Shown one piece after another: positions 46,242-57,603 of a stretch of DNA of 64,000 nucleotides; within the stretch, counting starts at the first letter, position 1, and every line of letters begins with the position of its first letter. A program made the position numbers and the translations under genes. Below the pieces are notes generated by a model. The model searched no databases, was not told the origin of the DNA, and saw nothing but the letters and a program-made list of their open reading frames with translations. Source of the stretch: Poa pratensis (lineage: Eukaryota > Streptophyta > Magnoliopsida > Poales > Poaceae); assembly GCA_947311845.1 (NCBI GenBank), contig CAMZMU010000062.1:46912906-46976905 (forward strand), in the 5' to 3' direction.

Positions 46242-46271
46242 AAAAATTATAGATACGTTTGAGACGTATCA

Positions 46272-46287
46272 GCATCCCCAAGCTTAG
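46272..46287 (-). other. Polypurine tract
   Basis: On the minus strand the sequence AAGCTTGGGGATGC directly precedes the 3' LTR start TGATACGTCTC. It is the expected primer for plus-strand DNA synthesis. Confidence 0.7.
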
Positions 46288-49103
46288 TTCCTACTCGTCC
46301 TCGAGTAGGTAAATGATAAAAACAAAATAATTTTTGAGGTGACATGCTACCAACATAATCTTGATCTAATAATGATGCAAGGCACATGTAAATGAATGAA
46401 GTGATCCAAGTCAATGGTCTATAGTTTGCTACCAAATAGATAATGAGTAAACAATGAATCACACAAGCTAAACGTTTTCATGAATAGTACTTTCGAGACA
46501 AGCATCAAACAGTTTTGCATAAGTGTTAACTCATAAAGCAATAGTTTCTAATAAAAGGTATTCAATCAACACAAAGGAAGAATTAAGTTTCAGCATTTGC
46601 TTCAACTTTCAACATATTTATCTCATGGATATCGTCAACACAAAGTAGCATAACAAGTCCAATACGTAGCATATAACAAGTGTTGTAACAAAGTTGACAC
46701 TAGTGTTTGCTTGTGGAAGACAGAAAGAATAGGAAAACTGACTCAACATAAAAGTAAAAGAAAGGCCCTTCGCAGAGGGAAGCAGGGATTAAGTCATGTG
46801 CTAGAGCTTTTAGGTTTTTGAAAGCATATAGAGATTGCATAAAATATTTGATACTCCTCCCAACCTTGCTAACACAAGCCATGGCTAACCGAATCCTCGG
46901 GTGCCTTCCATCAATCACATACCATGGAGGAGTATCTATTTTTGAGAGGTGTTTGTTAATTGTCAACGAATGGTAGCGGGTGAGAACAGTATTCTACCTG
47001 TCAAACGGACTTTTAAGAGCGGCTCCCATGAAGGACGTTATTTCTACCAGCAAGGCAGATCATCCCTCTTTCTCTTTGGTTTACACACATTCAGGTATTT
47101 CACTGTTTGTCATTGCTTACTGATGAATCAGGGCAAAAGTGTGAAGAGAATTAATTGGTTAAAGTTGTAATTAATTGGGACTGGGCACCCCGTTGCCAGC
47201 TCTTTTTGCAAAATTATTGGATAAGCGGATGTATATGCCACTAGTCCAGGTGTAAAAGTCCATTCAACAAATAGAATAAAGAATAACCACACTAATTCCT
47301 CATGAGCTAGTAAACATTGACACAAAAAGGGAATAATAACATTTTGAATAATTTAAAGGTAGCACATGAAAAATTTACTTGGAGTGGCAAGGAAATACCA
47401 CATATAGGTAGTTATGGTGGACACAAATGGCATGGATTTTGGCTCAAGGATTTGGATGCACGAGAAGCATTCCCTCTCAGTACAGAGTTTAGGCTAGCAA
47501 GGTTTATGTAAGCAAACAAGAATATCAACCCGTACACCAAGTTTTATATGACAAACATATTGCAAACGTTATAAGACTTCATACCGTCTTCCTTGTTAAC
47601 CAAACCTGTTATTAGAAAATATCTAGACCTTAGAGATACCACCGATGCAAACCAAATTTTCAACAAGCTTTACGGTAGTTCTTCACTAATAGGCTTAACT
47701 CATGTGATGCACAAATTTAATCATGATCTACTTGTTAACTCAAAACAATTGACAAGCATCAAGTTATCCAAATTAGTGATCTACAAGATTATGCAAGTTT
47801 TTCCTTATACCAATTACCACATGCAACATTTTCTGAACCAACCAAACACCAATCAATTTATTTCAACAACTCTCCAAACAATATAAGTGAAGCAAGAGAG
47901 TACTTTCTACAAAAGAAAGCTAATAGCTCTGACAAGAGATACATGAAAACAAGAGCTAAAAGCTGAACACGCTAGATATGAATACTCAACAAATATAAGT
48001 GAAGAATAGGAGTATTCTCATGAAAAAGCGGAGCGTGTCTCTCTCCCAATCAAGAATGCTAGGGTCCAGTCAAGCTTTATTGAAAATAAAAGTGCAATAC
48101 TGAAAATAAAAGCACACAGACGCTCCAAGAAAAGCACATATGATGTGAAAGAATTAAAATATAGTTTCACTAGAGATGACCTGATAATTTTGCCGATGAA
48201 GAAGGGGATGCCTTGGGCATCCCCAAGCTTAGACGCTTGAGTCTTCTTGAAATATGCTGGGGAGATCCATGGGAGCCTCCCCAAGCTTAAGCTCTTCACT
48301 CTTCTTGATCCTATTATATCATCCTTCTCTCTTGACCCTTGAAAACTTCCGTCACACCAAACTCAAAGTAGATCTCATTAGAGGGTTAGTGCATAATCAA
48401 AAACTCACATGTTCTATAAAGACGCAATATGACTTGTTACTTTAAACATTAGCTACAGCCACTGATGTTATGTGAAGCTCTTCCACCCAAAAAAGAATTT
48501 CACTCAACACTAGTAAAAGAGAGAATGCAAAATAAAAAGGCATAATCTGTCTAAAACAGAACAGTCCGCAAAGACGAATTTTTTCGAGGCACTTACGACG
48601 CTCAGATCGAAAAACTTTGAACTAATGAAAGATTCAGACATTCATAAAGATTACGCACAAAATTTTCAGATTTAATTAACAATCTGGTGATTTTAGGAAT
48701 TTCGTACAGTGAACAGCAAAAATCTGTTTCTGCGCAGCAATCAAAATTAAGCATCATCTTAACATTAGAGGCTACTCTTGGCACAACAATGCGAGAAAAT
48801 AAAGATACAAAGGAGTTGCTACAGAAGTAAACAAACTCCTTGACTCAAATAAAGAAAAATTGCAGAAATAAAAATAATGGGTTGCCTCCCATAAGCGCTT
48901 TTCTTTAACGCCTTTTAGCTAGGCATGATTTTGATGATGCTCTCATATGTATAAGAGGTGAATATGAAAGAGCATCAAGAAGCAAATATCAAACACATTT
49001 AAGTCTAACCCACTTCCTATGCAAAGGAATCTTGTAAGAAAATAAATCAATAAAGCACAAAGTGACTATCATAGGAAGGCAAAACAAGTGCAACATCAAA
49101 ACT
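46288..49103 (-). other. Non-coding interior of the gypsy element
   Basis: About 2.8 kb with no frame resembling pol. CCCCAAGCTTA motifs recur near 48220 and 48280, echoing the polypurine tract. Apparent frames of 60-97 codons are AT-rich and unrelated to known domains. It may hold packaging or spacer sequence. Confidence 0.6.
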
Positions 49104-51644
49104 TCAACATAAAGAGAGGAGACTTAATATTATTGTGATGTATGAATCCATGTCTCCCTCTCTCATAATAACTTCAGTAGCATCATTGATAAAATCCACA
49201 ATATAACCATCACATGAAACATTCTTATCATGACCCATATGCATAAAGGTATCAATATTTTCCACATAAGCAAAATCCTTCTTATTAATAACAATGGGAG
49301 TAGGATCATCATAAAGAACTCGAACATGATAGACAAGTTGTATATTAGAGGGATGGTTTTGAGAAATCCCTCCATAATTATGACAAGTTTCATGAGGATG
49401 ATTGTAATTATAACCTATGTCATAGTTATCTTTATAATAATTATCAAAGACTGGAGGCATAGTATCATCATAAACATAGAATAGTTATCTTCCAAAGTGT
49501 GTTCATTTGTAAACATATCATCATCATTTTTACTAGAAGGAGAGGTCTCAAATATATAATCATCATTAGCAAAAGGATTTTCAAAAACATCACCAGGAGG
49601 AGAGGTTTCAAAAATATAATTATTACTAGCAAAAGGATTTTCAAACACCTCATCCCCAAGCTTAATGCTTCCTATATCATCATTGGAAGGAACATGGATA
49701 GTACTAATAGTATAGCAATTATTAACATCATCATTTTCAGAATTGGAACCCAAAAGATTTTCAATACCAAAAGTAGTGTGCTTTTCCCAATCATGATCAC
49801 TACTATAAGTAACAGGCATAGGATCATCATCGAATTCAGACTCATCAGCAACAACTATAATAGGAGCAATATGCTTAGGGGAAGATACCGTTTCCTCTCT
49901 CCTTTTACTCTCTCTCTTCTTCTTCTTCTTCTTCTTCCCTCTTTAGGAGGGAGAGGCTTGAAAGGAGGCTTCACCACATACCCTGGTTTATTGTTAGAAA
50001 CAATAGAAGAAGCTTGGGAGGATTCCTCTTTTTCATTAATAAGAGTAAAACAAACATTAGTCCTTTCATATTTTGGTAAAGTCGATCCATCTTTTATAAT
50101 ATTTTGTATGTAAGTGTTGGCATGGCAATTGTTAGCACAATAGAGATGACATCCATGCAATACGCTATTCATATCAAAAGCACTCATATCTAACGAAGAA
50201 GTTTTTCTTGATAACTCTTCACACCCCAAAAATAATGTAAGTTCATCATGCTGATTAGGAGTGATCATGTTATCACAAAAGTCTTCCGCAATATCCTTAT
50301 TAGAACCTGAGCATTGGAATTCGAAGTGACCCTTTTTATAGCAAAGTTCACAAATAAAAGGATAGAGGGCACAAACTTTTTCAGCAAGATCATTTAGAGC
50401 CCTGTGCCACATTCTAGTTTTTTCATTCCTATGATGGATACAATAATCTTCTTCGATTTGATTCTTTTCACAAGGTCTAAGTGCTCCACAAAAATTAACA
50501 TGCTTATAAGAAATAGTATTTTCAGAAGTTTGAGCATGTTTATTGCAATCATTAGTAACAATTTCATTTTCCATGCAAGTGTCTTTGAAAGGTTCATGAT
50601 ACATGTCCCAATTTTCTTTAGGAACATTAATATGAGAAGCAAAGGCTCTACAATAATCAACAATAATTTGAGAATCAAGACCATATTTAGCACTAAGCTC
50701 ATGAAAACTAGCAGTTTCAGCGAAAGACTTAATGCAATCATACTCATAGTTTATACCTGATTCTTTACCTTTGTCGTTCTCCCAATCTTCAGTATTGCCT
50801 TGAATTGTTTCAAGAAGATCCCACTTAGCTTCAACCTTCTTACTTGTGAAAGAACCCTCTGAACAGGCATCTAGATAATCCTTGTAATGACCTGAAAGCC
50901 TTGCATAAAAATTAGTAACAATTATTTCCTCAGGAAGCCCATGGTTAGGACATTTGAGTATTAATGTTTTCAGTCTTTCCCAAGCTTGAGCAATGCTTTC
51001 TCCATCACGAGGACAAAAATTATAAATGTAATTCCTATCTAAATGCATTTCATAAGGAGGATAAAATTTAGAGTCAAAGAGAAATTCAAGCTCCTTCCAC
51101 TCCGAATGATGAGGATCATCCAGTAGATCATACCACTCCCTAGCTTTGTCCTTAAGTGACAATGGAAATAATTTCTTCATGGCATTTTCCCTTGATAAAC
51201 CTGCAACCTTAAACAACTCACAAAGTTCTGTAAGTTTCAACAAGTGATCACGTGGATGGACTGTTCCATCCCCTGCATAACGTTCATCCATAACCTTTTC
51301 AACAATTTCCAGGGTATTTCAAATGGAATACTTTCAGTAGATGGATTTAGAATATCACAAGCATCATTAGAATTATCACGTATGGGAGACAAAGTATTAT
51401 CAAAGCAAATTTTCTCCTCCAAAGCTGGGGAACTAAAAAGATCATTTTCAAAACTAGCTTCCCCAAGCTTAGACTTTTCCATAGCATTAGCAATAATGGT
51501 GTTCAAAGAATTCATGCTAATAACATTGCTATCACTATTATGCAAACAAACTTCCATAGGTTTTTTAATTTTCTCTTCAAAAGCATCATGTCCTAATTCA
51601 ATATAAAGTTCATAAAGATCTCTAATTTTTTTGTTGTTTTCCAT
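49104..51644 (-). pseudogene. Gag polyprotein of the gypsy element, with three frameshifts
   Basis: The ancestral frame runs from ATG 51644 down to the stop at 49104, about 845 codons. An N-terminal region is followed by the retrotransposon gag domain (AREWYDLLDD ... FNFCPRDGESIAQAWERLK style, about 51170-50960) and a CCHC knuckle (C-x2-C-x4-H-x4-C, near 50345-50310). After that comes a long acidic C-terminal extension with the motif FENPFA..-YIFETSP present twice in tandem (about 49650-49550). Breaks are one shift near 51290, one in the TTC repeat 49911-49938 and one near 49475. Gag forms the particle that packages element RNA in the cytoplasm. No pol domain follows. Confidence 0.8.
49911..49938. 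repeat. (TTC)n microsatellite within gag
   Basis: The trinucleotide run encodes Lys or Arg/Glu on the minus strand depending on frame. A length change here explains why the reading frame upstream and downstream of it differ. Confidence 0.85.
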
Positions 51645-51788
51645 TAAGCCTAACTAGTGAAATAAAAACAAGAAACAAAAAGATATAATTGCAGAATCTA
51701 AAGGAAATACCTTCGAGCACTCACACGTCAGCAACAGTGCTAGAAAATAGCTAAGTAGCTGGAGGATGTGAGTACCTTTTACCTTACC

Positions 51789-51806
51789 TCCCCGGCAACG
51801 GCGCCA
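51789..51806 (-). other. Primer binding site
   Basis: On the minus strand TGGCGCCGTTGCCGGGGA lies ten bases inside the 5' LTR. This is the primer site seen in Athila-lineage gypsy elements and confirms orientation. Confidence 0.8.
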
Positions 51807-51816
51807 GAAAATAGCT

Positions 51817-53417
51817 TGATGTCTACGCACGCTTCTATTCTTGTAGACAGTGTTGGGCCTCCAAGTGCAGAGGTTTGTAGAACAGCAGCAAGTTTCCCTT
51901 AAGTGAATCACCCAAGGTTTATCGAACTCAGGGAGGTAGAGGTCAAAGATATCCCTCTCAAGCAACCCTGCAATTAAGATACAAGAAGTCTCTTGTGTCC
52001 CCAACACACCCAATACACTTGTCAGGTGTATAGGTGCACTAGTTCGGCGAAGAGATAGTGAAATACAAGTAATATGGATGATTATAAGTAGTAATTGCAA
52101 TCTGAAATAAAAATGGCAGCAAGCAAACATGTAGCAGAACTGTTGTAAACGGTGTTTCAATGCTTAGAAACAAGGCCTAGGGATCATACTTTCACTAGTG
52201 GACACTCTCAACAATAATAATATAATTGAATACATAGATATTTCCTCTTCACTATGCTACTCTGAATTATTCTCTCGTTGGATAACGAACACCAATCCAC
52301 TGCGTAGGGCTATAACAGCACACCTTAAAGTCGCATTCCACATCTAGGAACCCCACACTGTCAACTTGAGCGCCCTAAATAGTACTAGACAAACACCGCA
52401 ATTTCATAGAGACATCCAACGCAAATAATAACTCATGATAAGTATTCCTGTTATCTTTAGCCTAAGAGCCACACACGGGGCGCACACTGTCAACTTCGCA
52501 CCGTGGGACAAAGGTGACTCCGGAGATTACATTAATAAAACCACTTGAGTAGCATATAAGATAATGAAGAGTACATCTATGGATTCAACTAGATTACAAA
52601 GCTCATGATCACATAAAGATCACACCATGGGAGAGAGAGATAAACCACATAGCTACCGGTAGAGCCCTCAGCCCCGATGAAGAACTACTCCCTCCTCATC
52701 ATGGGAGTCAGCAACGGCGATGATGGAGGCGGTGGCGTCGATGGAGATGGCTCCGGGGGCAATTCCCCGTCCCGGCAAGGTGCCGAAACAGAGACTTCTG
52801 TCCCCCGAATTAGGGTTTTTGGTGGCGGCGGAGCTCTGGAACTTTTCTGGAGAAATTGTCCAGGCACTTAGGGTTTTCGCGTCGGGGGGAATAAGTAGGC
52901 GAAAGGGCGTCACGAGACGGTGCACGAGGAGGCGACACCACCCTAGGGCGCCTGGAGATTCCAGGCCGCGCCCAGGGGTGGTGTGGGCCCCTCCTGGCCC
53001 ATCTCAGCCTCCCCTTTTGGCTGACTCCGTCTTCTGATAATATAGGAACTTCTGTCTTCTTGAAAATATTTTTAGAGCTCCAGAAATATAGTGTCTTGAC
53101 AGTACTTTTTTCAGCTGAAATCTGACTCCGGCACATGGGGCCCTCGTGGCTCCACTTCGTCTCTCCTTCGGACTCCAGGTGTCTTCTGATAAAATAGGTG
53201 GCTCCGTAAATTTTCGTCCAATTCCGAGAATATTTCCAGACTAGCTTTTCTGGAATACAAAAATAGCAGAAAACAGGAACTGACACTGTGGCATCTTGTT
53301 AATAGGTTAGTCCCAGAAAATGTATAAAAATGGTATAAAGTGTATATAAAACATGTAGCAATTGATATAAAACATGCATGAAACATCAAAAATTATAGAT
53401 ACGTTTGAGACGTATCA
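51817..53417 (-). repeat. 5' LTR of the gypsy element
   Basis: A 1.6 kb LTR. On the minus strand it begins TGATACGTCTCAAACG and ends in CATCA. It should contain the element's promoter. Open frames on either strand across 52668-53290 are repeated in the other LTR and are not genes. Confidence 0.9.
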
Positions 53418-54124
53418 GTCCTGACGGCCTGAAAATCTTTCCAAGTGTCCCCTTATCCGAAACTAACTTTTGTTGTCGACACGGGGCGCCGGGTACACCC
53501 GAAGGCGCCCTATGACGGGTGGGTCCAACCTGTCATAGACATAACGACATGTCAAACCTTGTTTAATGGTGTGAGCGGACCACTTCGATTATTCCCCAGA
53601 TAGGCGCTGCTCTGCTTCCCCAAACGGCGGCGGTGAGGCTGTTGCACACGTCATCGCATTAAATTTTGTCCGCATTAACCGGCGCCACCGACACTGTAGA
53701 TGTCAGTATCATCTATATGTCCGACGGCGAGGATTATATCTACGTTTTATTTTAGTGTTTTTTTACATCTCATTCAAATCTCTATAAATTTTTAACAAAT
53801 TTCGATGAAATGTGTTAAATTTGGGTTCTCAATTGTTTTCAAAAAAATTTTGAAGACATCGCTGGGTAGAGCCGTCCCCATTTGTTCGGACAAGTGTACG
53901 ACACCCCTCAAACCAGACTCTGTTTCGGGTGTGCTGGACACTTTTACGCGGAGCCGGTGGAAATGTTCTTAGCATGACATCACATGCACAAGCACGGCCC
54001 CCTACGCTGATCCACGACACATTACCCCGCCGTGCCATAAGAGCGTCTCCACCGGGACACTCCAAATGTGTGTCCGACACCCCCAATTGAGCCCTCTTTG
54101 GGGGTGCCGGACACACATCCGGAT
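53418..54124. other. GC-rich flank of the gypsy insertion, no gene
   Basis: It continues the sequence interrupted at 44232. No coding frame is recognised. Near 54045 GAGCGTCTCCACCGGGACACTCC and near 54105 GGGGTGCCGGACAC resemble the block at 21353-21510, probably pieces of one small transposon family. Confidence 0.45.
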
Positions 54125-54796
54125 TAGGGATGGCAATGGGTACCCTTTACGCGCGTACCCTGCGGGTAAAAACCCTATTACTGTAAGGGTTTGGAAAGAA
54201 AAAAATACCCATGGGTATTCAAATGAGGAAATCTCATACCCATCGGGCAGAGAGGGTACAGATATGGGTTCATATAACCCATACCCGCGTACTCAGGTTT
54301 CAAGTGGGGCGGGTTGCGGCTGTTCGCTATGTTCAGCTGGCGGCGCTATCGATCCTGGCGGGTGTTTGCGGCCGGACGCCACGCACCGCTCGAATCAGCG
54401 CGGGGCAAAGCGGTGGCCCGCATCAGCCTGCCAGCACCCGCGTGCACAGCTGCGTACACTGCTACACTGCTTGCACTGATACGCTTGGCCTCTAGTGGTG
54501 CTGAAGACCAACTGCGTACACTGCTAACTGAATTTTGTTTCGAGTAAGACAACGCTAGCTCACGTACGTTCCAGTCAGCTAGCTCAACAAATTGAAATGT
54601 AAACTGCGAACTGCACCAGCTAGCTCACCAGACACCAGCTCACGATAGTACAATTATGAACCAGCTCACAATACCAAACAACACAATTCACAATAGTATA
54701 TTACAGAAACTTCACAATTCACATTACAGCACCAAACAACATAGCTCACAATAGTGCAATCTGGAATGTCGATTACTGCTAGACTGGGCCAACTTA

Positions 54797-55153
54797 GAGC
54801 ATCTCCAACCATGGCCCCCAAAGCCTCCACAAACCGTATTTTTTCGTCCGGACGCGGTTTATTTGGTCCGCCCTGTCCGGCACACCCCAAACTCACCCCA
54901 TAGGTGGGGGGAGTTTGTGGAGAATCCGCGCGTCCGGGCGCATGTCCGGGCGCATGTAGGACAAGGGGAATCCTTTTTTCCTTTCTTTTGTCCTTCAATT
55001 ATTCTACTCTCTCCTTCTCCACCAATCATATGCAAGAGGACCACAATTTGGGGTGATATTTGTGGACCATGGTTGGAGGAGGCCATTTTTTGGGGGTGTC
55101 CAGCTGCCCGGATAGTTTAGGGGCGGATTTGGAGGGTCCGACTGGAGATGCTC
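54797..55153. mobile_element. Harbinger-type MITE (357 bp)
   Basis: Ends GAGCATCTCCAACC and the complementary GGAGATGCTC are flanked by TTA on both sides (54794-54796 and 55154-55156). Size, ends and target site fit a Tourist-like MITE. It is nested in the hAT-like element. Confidence 0.85.
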
Positions 55154-56002
55154 TTAGTTGCAAGGAGGACATCATTTTTGATATTTGTGTTGGCGCTGCA
55201 TCTCGCAGCGCCGCTCTCCTCTTCTTCTATCTCTGAACTCTCTCTCTTCCTCTCACAGGAACTCTCTCTATTTTCTTGTCTCAAGAACACACACGCACCC
55301 AGGCCACGGAAGAACAAGAAGGCTTTGCCGTGACCCTCTCCCTTGACACCAACGAGTGCTACATTTTTCCTCTTCTCCTTTCTCAAAGCAAACATGATTA
55401 CAGACTTTAAATAGGCTCAGGCAAGCACGGTTTGGCAGGCCACTCTGCCCACTAACCCACTAACTAACTCCACTAACTTCATACGTATCTAGCACGCCTG
55501 AACCTGCCGGATCACCCGGATCAACTTGACCATGCAGTACTCCAGCCCGTCATGCTCCAGCTTCCGTTGCGCCTTGCCGCTTCTCACGGCGTCGCCGTAT
55601 CGCACGGCACCATCAGCATCTCACCGTGCTCGCCGCATCGCACGGCAGCTCGCCTTCTTCGCGCACATAGCTGAAGCTTCGTTGGACTACGTACACTTCC
55701 CTAGACCATCTAAACTACATGCAGAACTCAAAAGTAAACATGTAGATACATGGAATCAAGATTAAAGGCTAACAATTTGCTCAACATTTGACTGAACGCT
55801 CTGAACTTTCTGTAGGTTTCACCTGTATCCAGCAAGAACATTATTCATAGAATGAAACAACATTGTCACACTGATGTTTAAAAACAGAAATTTAAACATC
55901 CTACAAAAGTTAGTCGATCTTACATCAGACCACAAACAAAAGCTAAAACTGGAGCAAGAGATAAGACAGTGTACAACTCAGTTGGGTAAAAAAAATCAAA
56001 TA

Positions 56003-56061
56003 CTCACTCCGTCCCGTAATAAGTGTCTCAAGTATAGATACTTATTACGGGACGGAGGGAG
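56003..56061. mobile_element. Minimal Stowaway-like hairpin (59 bp)
   Basis: CTCACTCCGTCCCGTAATAA pairs with its complement ending GGACGGAGGGAG, and both sides are flanked by TA. It consists almost entirely of the two terminal repeats, so it is an extreme deletion derivative. Confidence 0.8.
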
Positions 56062-57603
56062 TATGTAAAAATCCTTCTAAACAATTCAGCTATCATATTT
56101 GGGTAGGTGACCCAAGGAATTTACACATGATCGGTTTACTGTACTTCCGACAGTAGCATCAAGCAATCAAAACTATCATCTACGAATCAAATGTTCAGTG
56201 AAGTTAACCTAGCATAATAAATCAAGGAAAATTATAATTTATAAGCTGCATGTATAATAAATTAGCAATTCATCAACCAATACATCCTTGAAACGAACTA
56301 GAAAACTGACAAATAATCGTGCAAACTGCTACAGAAACCATGTTTGAGTGTAACCAATAACCAGGATCATGTACTAGTTCGTTCTCAGTTTCCATAATCA
56401 TCTTTTGTATAAGTTACATCAAGTGACGCTGCAGCAGAGAAGAAGAGCAGCAGCAAGGCCAATGGCCACGCAGCTGACTGAACTTGACATTATGATCAAG
56501 TGATACTGCAGCTAGCTCTGCTCTACTCCCTGCTGACTGGCACCTGATGGTGTTCAAAGAAATTTTTCCAGCTCTGCTATCTTTTTTGGTCAGATCCCTC
56601 CCGCCTCCGCGTCCAAAGATACCAGCAAAAAGAAAGAAGGAGCGTCCTGCGATGGACGGGGTGCCCGAATAGGAGCAGCGGCCGGGACAGTGGCAATGGG
56701 CGTGGGGCGGAGATGGCATAGCGATGGCGAGCGACCGATGAACTCCCCCATCAGGGGCCGGAGGGGTGACGGCGAGTGAAGGCCCTCCGGCGTCAGGGGC
56801 ATGGACGGGGGCCGGATGTGGAGATCGTGGCGCTGTCGCCGCCTTCGACCCCAGCATGAACTCCATCGGACCAGCTCAGGAGGGAGGCGCCGCCGTCGGG
56901 AGATCTTTCCCCATCGCCTGGGGGAGAGAATAGAGATTAGGGTCTTTTTTTTTTGCGGGTTAAGCAGTTCTGCGGCTCACTCATGGTCTATGCGGCGTGC
57001 CGCTTCAGCCCGCTTGGGAGTTGCGCGGGCGGCCCAGCGGCGCGTAGCGGGCCTAATTTGCGGGGCGGCGTAGCAGCGTAGCGGGTCGTCCCGCGCCACT
57101 TGAAACCTGACCGCGTACCCATGTACCCTTCTAAATTTGTGACAAGTGGGTCTCCCAATAATAAACTAATGTACCTACTAATTTTTATGACTATGTGTTG
57201 TTTTCCATCATTAAAATGTGTTGTTGTTTATGCACAAGTGATGATGTTTACATATGTTGCTTATGCACAATGTTGCTGTTTATAAGTACATGTGTTGTTG
57301 TTTACGGTGTGTTGTTGTTGACAATGTGCTACTATTTATAAGTACGTGATGCGCTTTTAAATGTGTTGCTCATTAAAGTTATATGATTATATGATGGTGT
57401 TTATGATTATTTTCTATTGAATCTGTTGTGTTGCAAACGCGGGTATTTTTACCCGCGGATACCCTTTTACCCTGTCGGGTGAAGGGTATGGGAAAAAGTT
57501 GTACCCGCACAAGGGTATAGATATGGGTGACAGGCAACATTGAGGGGGCGGGAAAGGGTATGGGGTGGCTCACCTTACCCATACCCTGCGTGTGCCATCC
57601 ATT

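Larger units (their letters stand above)
44233..46271 (-). repeat. 3' LTR of the gypsy element, enlarged by a LINE insertion
   Basis: It matches 51817-53417 from end to end except for 436 extra bases (45821-46256) carrying a LINE tail and its target duplication. Without these the LTR is about 1.6 kb. By eye roughly 20 substitutions separate the two LTRs, mostly C/T or A/G, suggesting a fairly recent insertion. Confidence 0.9.
44233..53417 (-). mobile_element. Gag-only gypsy-type LTR retrotransposon (Athila-like PBS)
   Basis: Two long direct repeats with TG...CA ends (TGATGTCTACGC ... GACGTATCA on the plus strand) bound the element. It is flanked by the 5 bp target duplication GTCCT (44228-44232 and 53418-53422), so insertion structure is intact. 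Transcription runs on the minus strand: the 5' LTR is 51817-53417, with the primer binding site just inside, then gag, then a non-coding region, purine tract and the 3' LTR 44233-46271. No protease, reverse transcriptase or integrase is found in the 5.5 kb interior, so it must depend on another element. The LTR and interior look like the Sabrina-type families abundant in Triticeae; that name is from memory and not checked. Confidence 0.9.
54125..57603. mobile_element. hAT-like or foldback element, non-autonomous
   Basis: The left end is TAGGGATGGCAATGGGTA and the right end has the complement TGCCATCC (57593-57600). Both flanks inside are full of GGGTA/TACCC motifs. A longer inverted match, CAGGTTTCAAGTGG at about 54291 against CCACTTGAAACCTG at about 57097, adds support. 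These ends resemble hAT elements of grasses. No 8 bp target duplication could be seen, and no transposase is present. The interior holds a TTA-flanked MITE, a tiny Stowaway-like hairpin and GC-rich stretches without a recognised gene. Frames at 56414-56866 (minus) and 54066-54552 look like chance openings in GC-rich DNA. Confidence 0.5.

Noticed and set aside
49468..49854. Leu/Ile/Met-rich minus-strand frames that look like membrane proteins
   Set aside because: They are out-of-frame readings of the acidic gag extension, whose repeated FENPFA and YIFETSP motifs define the true frame.
56414..56866. 150-codon minus-strand GC-rich frame
   Set aside because: Pro/Ala/His-rich translation with no domain, inside the hAT-like element; overlapping frames on both strands are equally open.
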